DNA from: Chromera velia
Lineage: Eukaryota > Sar > Chromeraceae
Direction: 5' to 3'
DNA: 40,000 nt
Assembly (NCBI GenBank): GCA_018398765.1
Contig: JAHBMJ010005840.1
Location: 13,106 to 53,105, forward strand
The first letter of the stretch is position 1; each line of letters begins with the position of its first letter. Below are positions 29,421-40,000 of the stretch, piece after piece. The notes beneath the pieces were generated by a model, which was not told the DNA's origin, did not search any database, and worked only from the letters and a program-made list of their open reading frames with translations. The position numbers and the translations under genes were made by a program.

Positions 29421-32400
29421 TTCTCATGACCTCACAGAGTCTCAGCAGAGTGCGACGCGACGCCGCAGCAGCCCAGCTCCAGTCCCTTCTGACGACTCTG
29501 TTTCGAATACTGACGGGGGCCGTGAACGGTGCGGGGGACGATGGGGCCACTCCTGGGTACAGTGCAAGGTGTAGAATGGAAGTGCAGAGGAGCTTTGAGA
29601 CCCTCCTGGCGTGTCTCCCAGCAGACACCATCAAATTTGTGATCGGTGAGTCCGTGCAGACGTTTTTTTCGTGTCTGGTCGCTATTCTGTGTTGGGTTCT
29701 TTTGCTCTCCTCTCCTTGTTTCTGTTGGTGTGCAGTCCTGGAGGTTTGTCAGCCAGGGTGTCGTCACATATATATATCAACATGCGCTTCCTGCTTTTCT
29801 CCAAGGGAGTCCAGGCTGCGTTACTCTAACTTCGTCTCTTCATATAAACCCCTTCTGGCTGTGTGTGTACTCCCGTGTGTGTGTACTTTTCTTTTAGGCC
29901 GAATGAGGTCGAAGGGTGTTGACGAACGTCTGGCGGCTCTGGACGTGTGCAGACGGTCGATCGGTGAGTCCCCCGGGCATCTCCTTTTTCTCTCTCTTCT
30001 TTGCTTTGCTTGCCCTATCTTCTCTTGAGGGCTTGTTAGCGTTCTCTTTTGCCCCCTGTAAAGGGGCAGGCAGACTGTCTCCGTTTGTTGTGGTGGCGAA
30101 TTCATTTGGGTTTTGAAAAAAGCGGCATAGAGGAGATCCAGCAGGCAAAAAACAAGGAATTGCGGAGAATGGGGAGGGACGAGTCAAAAGATTCTCGAGA
30201 AGGGTGTCCCTTTATCCATCGCCAAAGATGTGTGAGAGAGAAAGTGTGGGAGAGCCGTAGGATGGATGGATGAGATAAAATGTCCATGAAGAGTTGTTGC
30301 AGTTTTTCTTCGGTGCGTGGAGTTAGGTCTCTTTCATCTGGTCATCTGTGTCCGTGTGCGCTCGATGGATGAATGCAGAGTTGGGGGGCATGAGGATGGC
30401 TCCGTTCAGGTTCCAAATTTTGAGCGAGGCTGCAGGGTTGCTTGTACAGTGGGAGAGGGAGAGGGCTCTGGATCTTGCGACGGCTCTTGCAGTACTGGAA
30501 CTTCTCCCACCTCTCTCGGCCGCCCGACTGTTGAAGGCTGAGAAGGGAGATGAGGCGCCGACGACGTTCCTCGGTGCCGCGGCGTTGCTCCTATCGGGAG
30601 GTAGCACTACGAGTGGGGTGGGGGGACTCAGAGCACTTCCCCCTCCGCAACCCGTCTCTGCGCCCTCGGAAGACTCTAGTGCACCGGGGGGTGCTGACGG
30701 TTTGAAGGCCAAACAGGGGTCCGGAAAGGAAAGCGGCAGTGGTGACGCCAGTGGTGCCTCAGATGATTTGCTCTGGCCTCTTTTTGGTCCTGCAGAGCGT
30801 GTACTCGCCCACCTTCTGCAAACCCTTCCTTGCACCCAGAAACAAAGACAGAGGGAAAGGGAGGAACGAGAGGCTGCGAGGGCACACGGAGGGGCGGGGT
30901 ATCCTTTCAGACGCGCTGCTCCGACTGGGCCTTCGTCTCGGCAGGTACATACGTTCGGACGGATTTTTGTTCTGTCCGCTTTGGTCTTTGTCAGTTTGCA
31001 GAGCGCGTCGTGTTTTTTCTTATGTGGATCGATGAGGCAGCCCTAAGTGCACTTTTACTGCCGCTTTCGCACTTTCACAGAGCTCCCATCTTCATTTATA
31101 GTTTCTTGCTGGAGTGCCATTTCAGACAAACCTCGAGTCTCTTCTGTATTGAGCACAGATCTCCTCAAAAGAGAGGTACCTGAGCGGCCGCTCAATTGAA
31201 TCAGCTAGGTGAAGTGTGGACGTGTGTAGGTTGTTTGTCAGATGTGCTGACTGAGCTGATCTCCCTCCTTCCCTCGTCCTGACTGTTTGTAGGTTCGTGA
31301 GGCGGCTGCCTTCTTCCTCACGAGAGAACTGGCCGTGACCTCCCCAGAGACTCTCTGGCGTCCTGTCCTCCGGGCCCTCCTCCAGCCAGAGATGTCAAGC
31401 GCCGCCCCGTCTCTGTGCAGGTCTCTGGTTGTGATGATTCGTCACCTGGTGGGCAGATACGGTGCTATGCGTGTGAGGGCGGCACTGAGTCTTTTCTGCC
31501 CAGAGGAGGAGGGGCAGACGAAGACGAGTGAGCAGAAAGCGGGTGGGAGTGTCTCGACGACGGCTCTCGCTCTGCCCTCGATGGCAGCTGCAGCAGCGGC
31601 AGCGAGTGGACATATCACGGGAGGGGGGGCGGAGGCAGACAGTCGTCGTGTCCCGTCCTCGTCTGATGTTCTTGCCAGACTTGTGGTGTATGCACACGAT
31701 CCGTGGGCAATTGGGGGAGGCAAGGTGGGTAGAGGAAGGGGATGGAATGGGGAGTGATCCTTGTGTGTTTCTGTATACTCCTTTCTGAACTGAAGTTTGA
31801 TGGTCCTTGCATTGCTGTTTTTTGGGATACAGGACGGACTGATCTTATGAGAGGAAGTCATCGGGTCTGTTCGCTTCTTTCGAACTCTGTTTTTTTTTTT
31901 AGGAGGACCGCTTCCCGACTTCTTTCTCTTTTTCTCTCCCCTTTCTGCAGGATCCAGCAGCGATCGCGGAGGCGCTCTGCGTCCTCGCACCGCTGATTCA
32001 TCCTTCAAGAGAAGTGAAGGCGGCCTGGATGATGCCGAGGCAACAAAAGGGGGGGAAGAGGGGCAGCACTTGCGGGAGGCAGGAGGAACAGCAAGAGGCA
32101 CTGAAGGAGGGGTGTGCAGGGGAAGAAGAGAGCAGAAGTCAACCAGCATTCGAGGGAATTTTCGACTCGGTCGGTCCGCATGCTGATTTTGTCTGTCTAC
32201 TTTCGAAACCATGAATCTGCCGACTGCTCATCTCCGTTGCAGCCCATTCCGTAATAAGAAGAATCTCTTGCCAAACCTCCAAGCTCTCCTTGGAAAGGCA
32301 CGTACTGGCTCTGCTGACCGTGCTACTTGTTTTATCTCCCTCTATACACAGATGTGTGTGTGTGTGTGTGTGTGTCTAAACCTTGAATGAATTCTCAGGA

Positions 32401-35400
32401 GGGCCCTCGGTCAGGGAGGGGACGGGTAGACAGCGGGTCTGGGGGCGATGCTGTGGAGGAGGACGGGAGTGAAGAGAGTGAAGGGTCTGGAGATGAGCAG
32501 GAGGACGACGGGCAGGTTGACCTCTACGAGTTTGCCTCTGGGAGCACTAGGTCGCGTCGTCGGACTCTGGCCTGTCGGGTTCGGGATGAGCTCTTTCGGT
32601 TTCTCGTGGCGTGCGACGACGATAGCTTCTGTTACCGGGTGATTGAGAAATTGCAGGACGTTCTGAGTGAGTCCCTTGGGGTCTTTCACTCAGAGGAAAA
32701 GGGGGCATGCTGCAAATTCTCTCTCTGGGCTCTTTCGTACCTTTCTCTGTGTGATCCTTCTGTTCATTCAACATGTGAATTGTCACTGTTTCTTTCCGTA
32801 CTGACGTGAGAAAGGAACAAGATTGAAAAAAATCTGATTCTCCTCCTCTGTTTTCTGTGGTGGGGCTGATTCGCATTGCAGGGAAATTCCATTTGGAACC
32901 ATCGAAGAGTCCCTTCCCCGACCCCCCACCTGAGTCGTTCAAGGCCGCAGTGTTGTCGTCCCTGGGGGTCTGTCTGAGAGCATTGAAGAATCCCCTCAAG
33001 GCCTCACCGGTTCTTTCCTCGCTGTTCGCGTCGGGAGAGTTCTTGGTGAATGCGAGCGCTCGGGTGGCGTGTGCTGGGGGGGTTGGGTTTGCGTCTGCTG
33101 CTCATTTTGAGACGGTTTTGCGGAGCGTGAAGGAAGCGCTGCAAGGCGAGCAGTCGAGCAGGAAGACGAACATGTTCATCTCTGTTGTGGTCGGGAAGTC
33201 TGTGTCGGAGCTGGAGTCGGAGGGGCTCCGGTACTCTCTTGTCCTGGCTCTGGGTGAGTCGGCCAGTCACTTTCTCTGCAAGTATAGTGAGAGGGGGAAA
33301 GATAAGAGTGAATAGATAGACGACAAAGAAAAAGAGCGACGCAGACGAAAAAGGGCAGGTGTGGGGATGCAGTGTGGAAATCGAGAAGTCGAAAAGGAAA
33401 GAAATGTGGGAATGAGAGCCTGAGTCAGTGAATAAGTGATTGAGTGAGTATGAAGACTTGCTCAATGGACAAATCCAATTCGATTGCATTTTGCATGGAA
33501 TTCAAGGAGGCTGTGTGGTCTCGAATTGCATGCGAACTTCTCATGCGCTGCCTTGTTTTGTTGTTTCTGTATTTTAAATCAGCCTTGAAGCAGATTGAGT
33601 GATGCAGCTCCGCTTCGTCAAGGAGCCATCTACTGAAAACGTTTTTTTTTTCTGCGCTTCCGCTTCTCCTGAGTCTCTGTTTCTATCAAGTCTCTCTCGT
33701 GATTGTTTGTCCCTGCAGGGTACTGTGCTTGTTTTGGTTCTCAGTCTCTGGCAGCTCCTAAGAAGGTCTTGCAGGAGAAGTCGGAAGCAGAGGGTGGAAC
33801 GCAGCGGGTTGAGGTACTCTCCATCGTTGATAGGGGGTCACAGGGGAAGGGGGGGACCAGCAGGGAGGGAGGAAGTTCCGCCACTGGGGGTGCAGCGGAA
33901 GGAACAGATGCGTCTGCACAAGCAGAGGAGCCAGCAGATGCCGCCGAAAAGGAGAAGGACTTCACTAGCATACTCAAAGTGCTTCATGCCGGCCTCTCTG
34001 CTGGCCCCTCTATATCGGGTGGGTGTCTCCAAGCACTGGCAGAGGGGGGGGTGGATGGAAAGGTGGGGGAAGAGAAAGGAGATCCCCCTTCGGGTGTGTT
34101 GTCCGAGAGGCGGCTGAGCATCATTCTGGCCGCATCCCAGAGACTGCAAGACCGAATTGCCCAACCTCTACTCGCCGCGTTTGAGACAGAGAAGGAGCCA
34201 GCGGTGAGGGAGGCAGCCCTGAGGGCAGTGTATCTTCTGGCTACAGCGACGGAGGAGCTCCTGACAGGAAGTGTCCAAAGCAAAAGCACGCAGGCTCACA
34301 GAGGGAGTGTAAAGGCCGGCATGGTGTCAGGCAGAAATTCACTGACGAGCCGCGGTTCTGTCCGGAGGTCGCTTCGAGGTCATAGTCTGTTGTTGGTCTC
34401 TCGGAGGAGTGCTGTTCAGATGACGAGGGAACTATGGGATGATGAGGGGCTTCTCGGTCAGTGGGGTGGGTGCTTGTGTTTATGTGGGGTGTGGGTTCTG
34501 GTTCTGGGTTTTGGGCTCAGAAGCAAGACTTTGGGTTGAAATTGAAAGGACGTTTTTTCTTCACTGGTTGGTTTTTCCTTTCTTTCTTGCCGAGTTGCCC
34601 TTTTCCTTCCTCTCTCCCTTCATTCCTCTCTTCCTTGCCTTCTTCATCCATTCATTGACTTTTTTTATCATTCATTGCCCTGTCCCCCCTTTTTTCCCCT
34701 TGCTCTGTCGTCTCAATTTTTGCAGCAATGGCGGGACGCCGTCTGGGTCTGGGCTCGTTCCGAGATGCCCTCCTCCGTCAGTGCGTGCCTTTTCTGTTAA
34801 AGAAGGCCGACACCGACCCCCCCTCTCTGTTCTCGTTAACGATGAGTCCGAACGATGGGGATCTGTTAGGATCCTCTAGCGAGGCGAGTGGGGCAACAGG
34901 AAACAGCAGGGAAAAGGAGAAAACAGGAGAGGGGGGGGACAAGGCTGAGGGAGTGGGCCTTGAATCTCTGATGATGTCGCAGCAACAACAGGCCATCACA
35001 CTCACAGACACAGCAGCTGGGGGGGGTCTGGGAGAGTCCAGTGCTGAAGCTCTAAGCACTGTGGCCGCGCTTCTCCGACTCCCACCTGATCTGACTGACG
35101 ACCTCTTCAGGCTTCTCCTTGCGAACTTGGTCAAGATTCTTCAGGCAGCGGTCAGTTCGTCTGTGTTGCTTTAGAAAAAATCCAAACCGGGGGGGCTGGG
35201 CTACCAGACGGATGTGTCTGTGCAAGTACCAGTATCCCCGCTTACCCTACTTTCGAGGTTCTTTCAGATTCGAAGTCCTACACTCTGCTCTGACTCTTCC
35301 CTCGCCCACGTTCGTGTATGCATGCTGTACCTCTCAACAGAACCATCCTTGTTTCTTCTTCTCTTCACGCAATTCCTTCCATCCATGAGTGAGCGTCGAA

Positions 35401-36862
35401 CCATTCGGTGCATTATCTATCATTTGCTCCCGGGTTCTGTCTGCAGGTACCTGCAAATGCAAGAGGAGTACCAGCCGGAAGCAGTGAAGAGCCTACAAAG
35501 GGAGTCAAGAGAGCTGACGGTCCCCAGTCCGCATTCCTCAGGGGGACCCTCGAGGCCGTCCTTGCAGGCTGCGCTCCTTCTGTGCGCAGATGCGTGTCTC
35601 GTGTTGACGCGGTATTCCAGGGCCTTCTGCTTCATGCAGACTCTCCTGCTGCTGCTGCAGGCTCGTCGACTGCCTCTTCCCCCTTCCCCCCCTCGGCAGC
35701 CTGGCGCCCTCTGCGTGTGATTCTCTGTGCACTCCTGAGGGGAGTCGCTGCCAGAACCCATTCTCCTTTCCTCCGCTGGCTCTGCGTCAAAAATGCCGCA
35801 GCAGTCCTTGCGTGGAAGTCTCTCTGCAGGGGCGGGGTAGAAGCGCTTGCACGAAATCAAGAGCAATGCCCGTCTCCCACGCCAAAACACAAGAAGAACG
35901 TTGGGATGATAACCTCCAGACCGCAACAGCAGAAAGGAAGAGTGTCCTCTTCTGTGCCTGTGTCTCCAATGGCATCATCCAGCACCAGGCCTGCCATCTC
36001 TGCTCTGTCCCCAAGTATAGAACACCACACCATGGCTGCTGAGGGTCTGATTCCCCCGAGACCTTTCGGATCTGACATCTCCGTGTCTCCCCTTCCTTTG
36101 GAAGGCGACGACGTGAGAGCAGGGGAAGGCGTGTTCTCGGATGCTGTGCTAGAAAGTCTTCCTGACTGGTGTGAGTGTGCCGGTCTGTTGGTGCCTCGGA
36201 TGGCAGATCCACACCCTGATGTTGCCGCAGCAGCCGTAGGCGCAGCACACGACCTTCTGGCTGCTTTCCCTCCCACAGCAGCTGCTGCCGCCTCCATGCG
36301 AGCTCCCCAGCAGGCACACACACTGAAGGCCGAGATGACGGGGGCAGGACACAGATCCCCCCTGTTGGCCTCTGTGAGTGTGCCGGGGCCCGTTGACTCC
36401 GGTGTCTCTCCTGCAGGGGTCAGAGCTGACGGGGCCCCGGCGGGCACATTGATGGGTGTGCGTCCCTGGAGAACGTTTGCAGAGGTGGCGTGTCGAGATC
36501 TGCCTGCTGCGGCCACACCTCTTCTCCTCCAACAGCTGTCCATGGCTGTGACGGATCTCCAAAGCGAGGGTGCAGCCGCTGCCATGGAAGCTCTTTGTGT
36601 TGTTCTCCAGGTCCGTCTGTCTTTTTGTCTCTCTCGCTTTCTGTGTTTGTGCGTCTGTGCGTGAACGTCAGAGGCATGTGAAGTTCCATTGCTTCTCCGC
36701 TGCTTCTTCATTTTCGTGATTTTATTCTCCTCCATTTCTTCGCCTTGGTTTTCTGCTGAGATTCCATGTCCGCCCCAACCTCTCGTTGTGCGGCGTTTCG
36801 TGTCCAAGGGCATCCGAAGAGGCGATCCGTGGGAGGAACAAGACCATTCGCCTGTTCTTGAA

Positions 36863-36894
<32 letters not shown>

Positions 36895-38652
36895 CTGTAT
36901 TCTTGGATCCTCTCTCTGATGTTGTTTGTGTTGTTGCAGGAGTCCCGTCTTCCCTTTAGTCCCTCCGCTTCTTCGCTTCTGATGGCGACTCTCTTGAAGA
37001 CTCTAGAGGGAAGCAGGGAGAGAGACTCAGCCAGAAGCGGGGATGCAAAGGCATCGGGAGGAGGAGGCGGGAAGTCTCCAATGCCGTTGGGAGGGGGTGC
37101 CATGCAGATGCAGCAGCAGGGAGGGCACTCGGGGGACGAGAGGGTGAAGGCGCAAACTCTGGCGTGCGTCCGCGTGGTGGCAAGGGCTTGCTTTCCGGTG
37201 GGTTTGACAGAACGGAATGCGGCGGCGCTTTTCTCAACCAAACAGCTGCTTCGTCCTTTTGATCCTTTTTCTCACCTCTCCACTCCCGAACTTTGGGGCT
37301 CTCTCCTCTGCTCGTTTGCAAAAAAAAAGACGAAAAAAGAGAGGGCAGAGGAAAGGAACAAGGAGAAAGATGCGATAAAATTACATACCTTGCCTTTTAT
37401 ATACGCACACTCCCTCCATCACATATGAATGCAGGCCGTTGTGTCTGAGGTCCTCGACAGAGGTCCCTCCTTCTCTCCAGCTCGTGCCGCTGTGCTGGAG
37501 ATGCTGGCAAGGGACAGAAAGGTGCTGATGAAAATGATACAGCATCTGACTGACGTCCTCAACAACACACATCCTGGAACTTCCAAATCCCCCAACGCGC
37601 TCGTGCAGAGCGCAACAGCTGCCCTCGGTTGGTTGGTCGTCCGTGTCTTCCTCTCTCCTGCTTCCTGCTCCCTCCCGTTCGGTCCAAGAAGACACGAAAT
37701 CCTCCGCAATTCCGTCTCGCTCTCTGCCTTCGTCTCTTTATTGACCTTCGCGAACCTCTGTGTGGCTTTTTCCTCTTCTTTCCACGCTCAATGATGCGTG
37801 GAATCGATGGCTGACTAGTGCAGACGGTGGTCGGTGGTTTGAATCTATAGCTCGCCTTTATTCGGCTCTCTGCACATTTTCGGGGACGACATCACACCTG
37901 CAGCAGATCGGGTATTCACAATCCTCTGTCTGAATGGACGTCCGGGTTGCCATCTGTACGTACGTGTGCCAATGTGCCTCCATATGTTGCATGAATGAAT
38001 ACGTGTGTGCATGTGTTTGTCTGCCCGTTCATGCAGCCCATCTGTTGACGATCGAGGACTCCAGCATCGAGACGGTTGTCTCCCGGTTCTTCCCCCAGCT
38101 GTTTGCGACCTTCCTGCTTAGACTGGCGTCAACTACTGCGAACACAAACGCAGAAGAGGCCGTGAGGGGAGCGGAACAGGTGGGGAAGACAGTCAAAGAG
38201 TGCGAAGGGAAGAGAGCGCTCAAACGTTACGTTTCTAGACAGAGTGCCTCTTCTGTGAACCGAAGCCAAAAAAAAGTACAGTGTCGTTCCTTGGCACACC
38301 CGCTTTTCTTTTCTTTGTGTGACTGAGGGGTCTTCGATCTCAAGTGATTGCAAAGAGCGATACTGGAGTCCTTTGTCTCTTGGTTTGGTTCTTTTGCGGG
38401 GACAAAAAGTTTCTTTGCAATGTTCTTCCTTGTCTCCAGTCACTGGAAAATGGCGGTGTAAAACTTTTCTTCGAACGACTCTTCATACTGCATCTGATAA
38501 AGTGTAAAAAAACATCGGGAAGACTCGAGAGCACTTGATAGTGGGTCACACGCGCATACGAGAAGGAAGGTTTTATCCATGTTTTATTTTTTTCTGTGAG
38601 TGAGTGAGTCAGTGAGTAAGTGAGTGAGTGAGTGAGTGAGTCTGTCTGTCTC

Positions 38653-38683
<31 letters not shown>

Positions 38684-38834
38684 GACCTCAACAAGGGGTG
38701 CGAGTTCAACCTATGGCCAATATGATGGCAACGACGTGTGACGAAATCCTCCTGGTTATTTTCGAATAGCCTGTTATCTTTTCTCGTTTCCTCAAAGGGG
38801 GCATTTCCTTGCAGGTCCTTATACCTGTGAGCAG

Positions 38835-38865
<31 letters not shown>

Positions 38866-40000
38866 TGCCTACACGCACACGCATTCTTTCCATCTGGACG
38901 GGCGGTCAAAAGAAGAGATCCAACAAGTAGAGAGGGATTTTGCTTCTGTTTGTGTCATCGACTGAAAAAGGGAACCCCAGAAGAAGAAATCAAAAATAAA
39001 GGGAACCCCAGAAGAAGAAAGTGGCGAATGCTGAAAACAAAAAGGTCCCTATGCGAAAGGAAATGAAAAGAAATGAACTCGTTCAGATGGAAAGAATGTG
39101 GAAGTGCAAGAGGGCAACCCTGCACTGGGCAGTGAAGGGCCGCAGGATACGACTCAAGGCCTGGAGCTCTGGTATCCTTCCACTGAGAGCGCGCCAAAAG
39201 AAAAGAAGAAAACAGAAGAGAATGAAAGGAAGGCTCTGTTTGTTCGTCTGTGTCTGCTTGTTTGTGTGTCTGTTTGTCTGTCTGTCTGCCTGTCTATCCG
39301 AAAGAAAGGAAGCGATTCGGAAAAAGTGAAGTGAAGAAAAGACGATATAGTTTGTCTGTCTGTCTGTCTGTCCTCAGGGGCTAGAGGCTCTGCTTGAGGC
39401 AGCTCGAGACGGGGGGATGTGTGCCTCTTTTGCGGGTCTCAGGGCTGCCAAAAGAGAAAGAGGGGGCAGAGGGGTAGCCGCAGGGAGACCCCGGGGGGAG
39501 CGGGAGGAGCCCATCATCGGAAAGGACAGAGAGAGACAGGGCGAGGGGGCGATGACTGTGGACCCTCTGGACGAAGCTGAGATCGCATCCATCTTCTTTC
39601 GGTAAGAAGCGGGAGGGAAGGGATGGAGGAAGAAGAAAAAGCAGCATCAGTTCATAGAGAACACGGGACAAAGTGAAAGAGGAAAATTACGGAGCAAGAA
39701 ATTGTGCGTAAGCGCTGGCAAAGCCGTGCGTTTTTTCCCTCCCTCACCGCACCCCAGTTTTATCTCCTGAGCCCTTCTGAGCAGCGGGCAGTTGTTTGAG
39801 TTTTGTCCCTCTGATTTCTTTTGCTCTCCTTCTGTGCTTGCGAGGGTGCAGACACCGCCCAGAGGGAAGTGCGGCTTTTCTGAATTTTGTGGATCCGTTT
39901 GCCGACAGAGAGGTCAGGGGGCAGCGTGTGGCTGCTGCTGCCGTGATGCGGGCGAGCATCTCGTTCATCCCTCTGCTCCTCGAGACCTCACTGCCTGCCT
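27312..40000 (+). CDS. MROH1/HEATR7A-like HEAT-repeat protein, many exons, 3' end outside the window
   Basis: Reading phase and GT-AG sites give these exons: 27,312-27,485; 27,565-28,072; 28,350-28,837 (possible short in-frame intron before 28,697); 28,974-29,072; 29,438-29,645; 29,898-29,963; 30,379-30,944; 31,293-31,724; 31,951-32,173; 32,243-~32,301; 32,399-32,666; 32,882-33,253; 33,719-34,456; 34,726-35,150; 35,447-36,610; 36,940-37,197; 37,435-37,627; 38,037-38,179; 39,378-39,601; 39,852 to the edge. All junctions join in phase, giving about 2,250 codons so far. The protein is alpha-helical HEAT-like repeats. Blocks recalling animal MROH1 occur in order: DELVFALLDALSDADETMQ at the start, GRMRSKGVDERLAALDVC, REAALRAVYLLATATEELL, FFPQLFATFLLRL, and REVRGQRVAAAAVMRASIS near the edge. 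Low-complexity acidic and Ser/Gly/Ala inserts enlarge it beyond the animal protein (about 1,600-1,700 aa). MROH1 relatives act as scaffold-like factors on late endosomes and lysosomes; that role here is inference. One exon may be missed in the intron 38,180-39,377. Confidence 0.8.
29339..29420. repeat. CT then GT microsatellite inside an intron
   Basis: A (CT)n run is followed by a (GT)n run in the intron just before the exon at 29,438. It lengthens the pyrimidine tract near that acceptor. Confidence 0.9.
32350..32375. repeat. TG microsatellite inside an intron
   Basis: A short (TG)n run about 25 bp before the acceptor at 32,398. Confidence 0.85.
36863..36894. repeat. ATCT microsatellite inside an intron
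   Basis: About eight ATCT units in the intron before the exon at 36,940. Confidence 0.9.
38597..38685. repeat. GTGA and CTGT microsatellites inside an intron
   Basis: A (GTGA)n tract is followed by a (CTGT)n tract. A second (CTGT)n run lies at about 39,350-39,372, directly before the acceptor at 39,377, and an (AC)n run lies at 38,837-38,862. All are in the 1.2-kb intron. Confidence 0.9.

Noticed and set aside
30323..32212. Minus-strand ORFs of 170-256 codons under the MROH1-like gene
   Set aside because: They lie antisense to exons supported by phase-consistent splice sites and show no domain.
35857..36813. Minus-strand ORF of 318 codons
   Set aside because: Mirrors the 1,164-nt coding exon at 35,447-36,610 and runs into its intron; no recognisable features.
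1..40000. tRNA or rRNA genes
   Set aside because: No cloverleaf with A and B boxes and no rRNA core sequence was recognised by reading both strands.
27312..40000. Non-standard nuclear genetic code in the host
   Set aside because: The reconstructed MROH1-like exons and SAR1 need no in-frame stop to be reassigned; only the mobile elements contain them.

Overview
This is nuclear DNA from a eukaryote. It has GT-AG introns, simple-sequence tracts (GA, CA, CT, TGAA, CTGT), two non-LTR retrotransposons, a gag relic, and host genes of eukaryotic type (a SAR1 GTPase and a large MROH1-like HEAT-repeat protein). One predicted protein starts with a signal peptide followed by a Phe-containing, transit-like stretch, as expected for import into a complex (secondary) plastid. 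Together these suggest an alveolate alga of the chromerid type, such as Chromera. That placement is inference; no marker gene in the window proves it.

Layout. Positions 1-20,000 are repeat-dominated: a gag relic (140-1234, +), a 190-bp degenerate tandem repeat (about 3,466-3,985), a long LINE with reverse transcriptase and a restriction-like endonuclease (11,630 down to 5,877, -), an LTR-like junction with a hairpin (12,781-12,945), a decayed charged ORF (12,961-13,545, +), a second LINE (about 15,900 down to 13,966, -) and two minisatellites (17.0 and 17.9 kb). Positions 19,500-27,000 carry three compact, apparently intronless genes: a small secreted Cys-rich protein (-), SAR1 (+) and a putative plastid-targeted protein (-). 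Between the last two lies an 894-bp terminal-inverted-repeat element with an 11-bp target duplication. From 27,312 to the right edge runs one intron-rich gene, resolved here into about 20 phase-consistent exons. It encodes an MROH1/HEATR7A-family protein and continues beyond the window.

The main unusual pattern is how the retroelements have decayed. Each keeps one reading frame over its whole coding length (about 5.75 kb, 1.9 kb and 1.1 kb) with no frameshift seen, but is broken by many premature stops. All of these stops can be explained by single C-to-T or G-to-A transitions. In the second LINE all eight premature stops are TAG or TAA and none is TGA. The first LINE is also odd because its frame continues upstream, through a proline-rich linker, into a region with KPT tripeptide repeats and about six hydrophobic segments.
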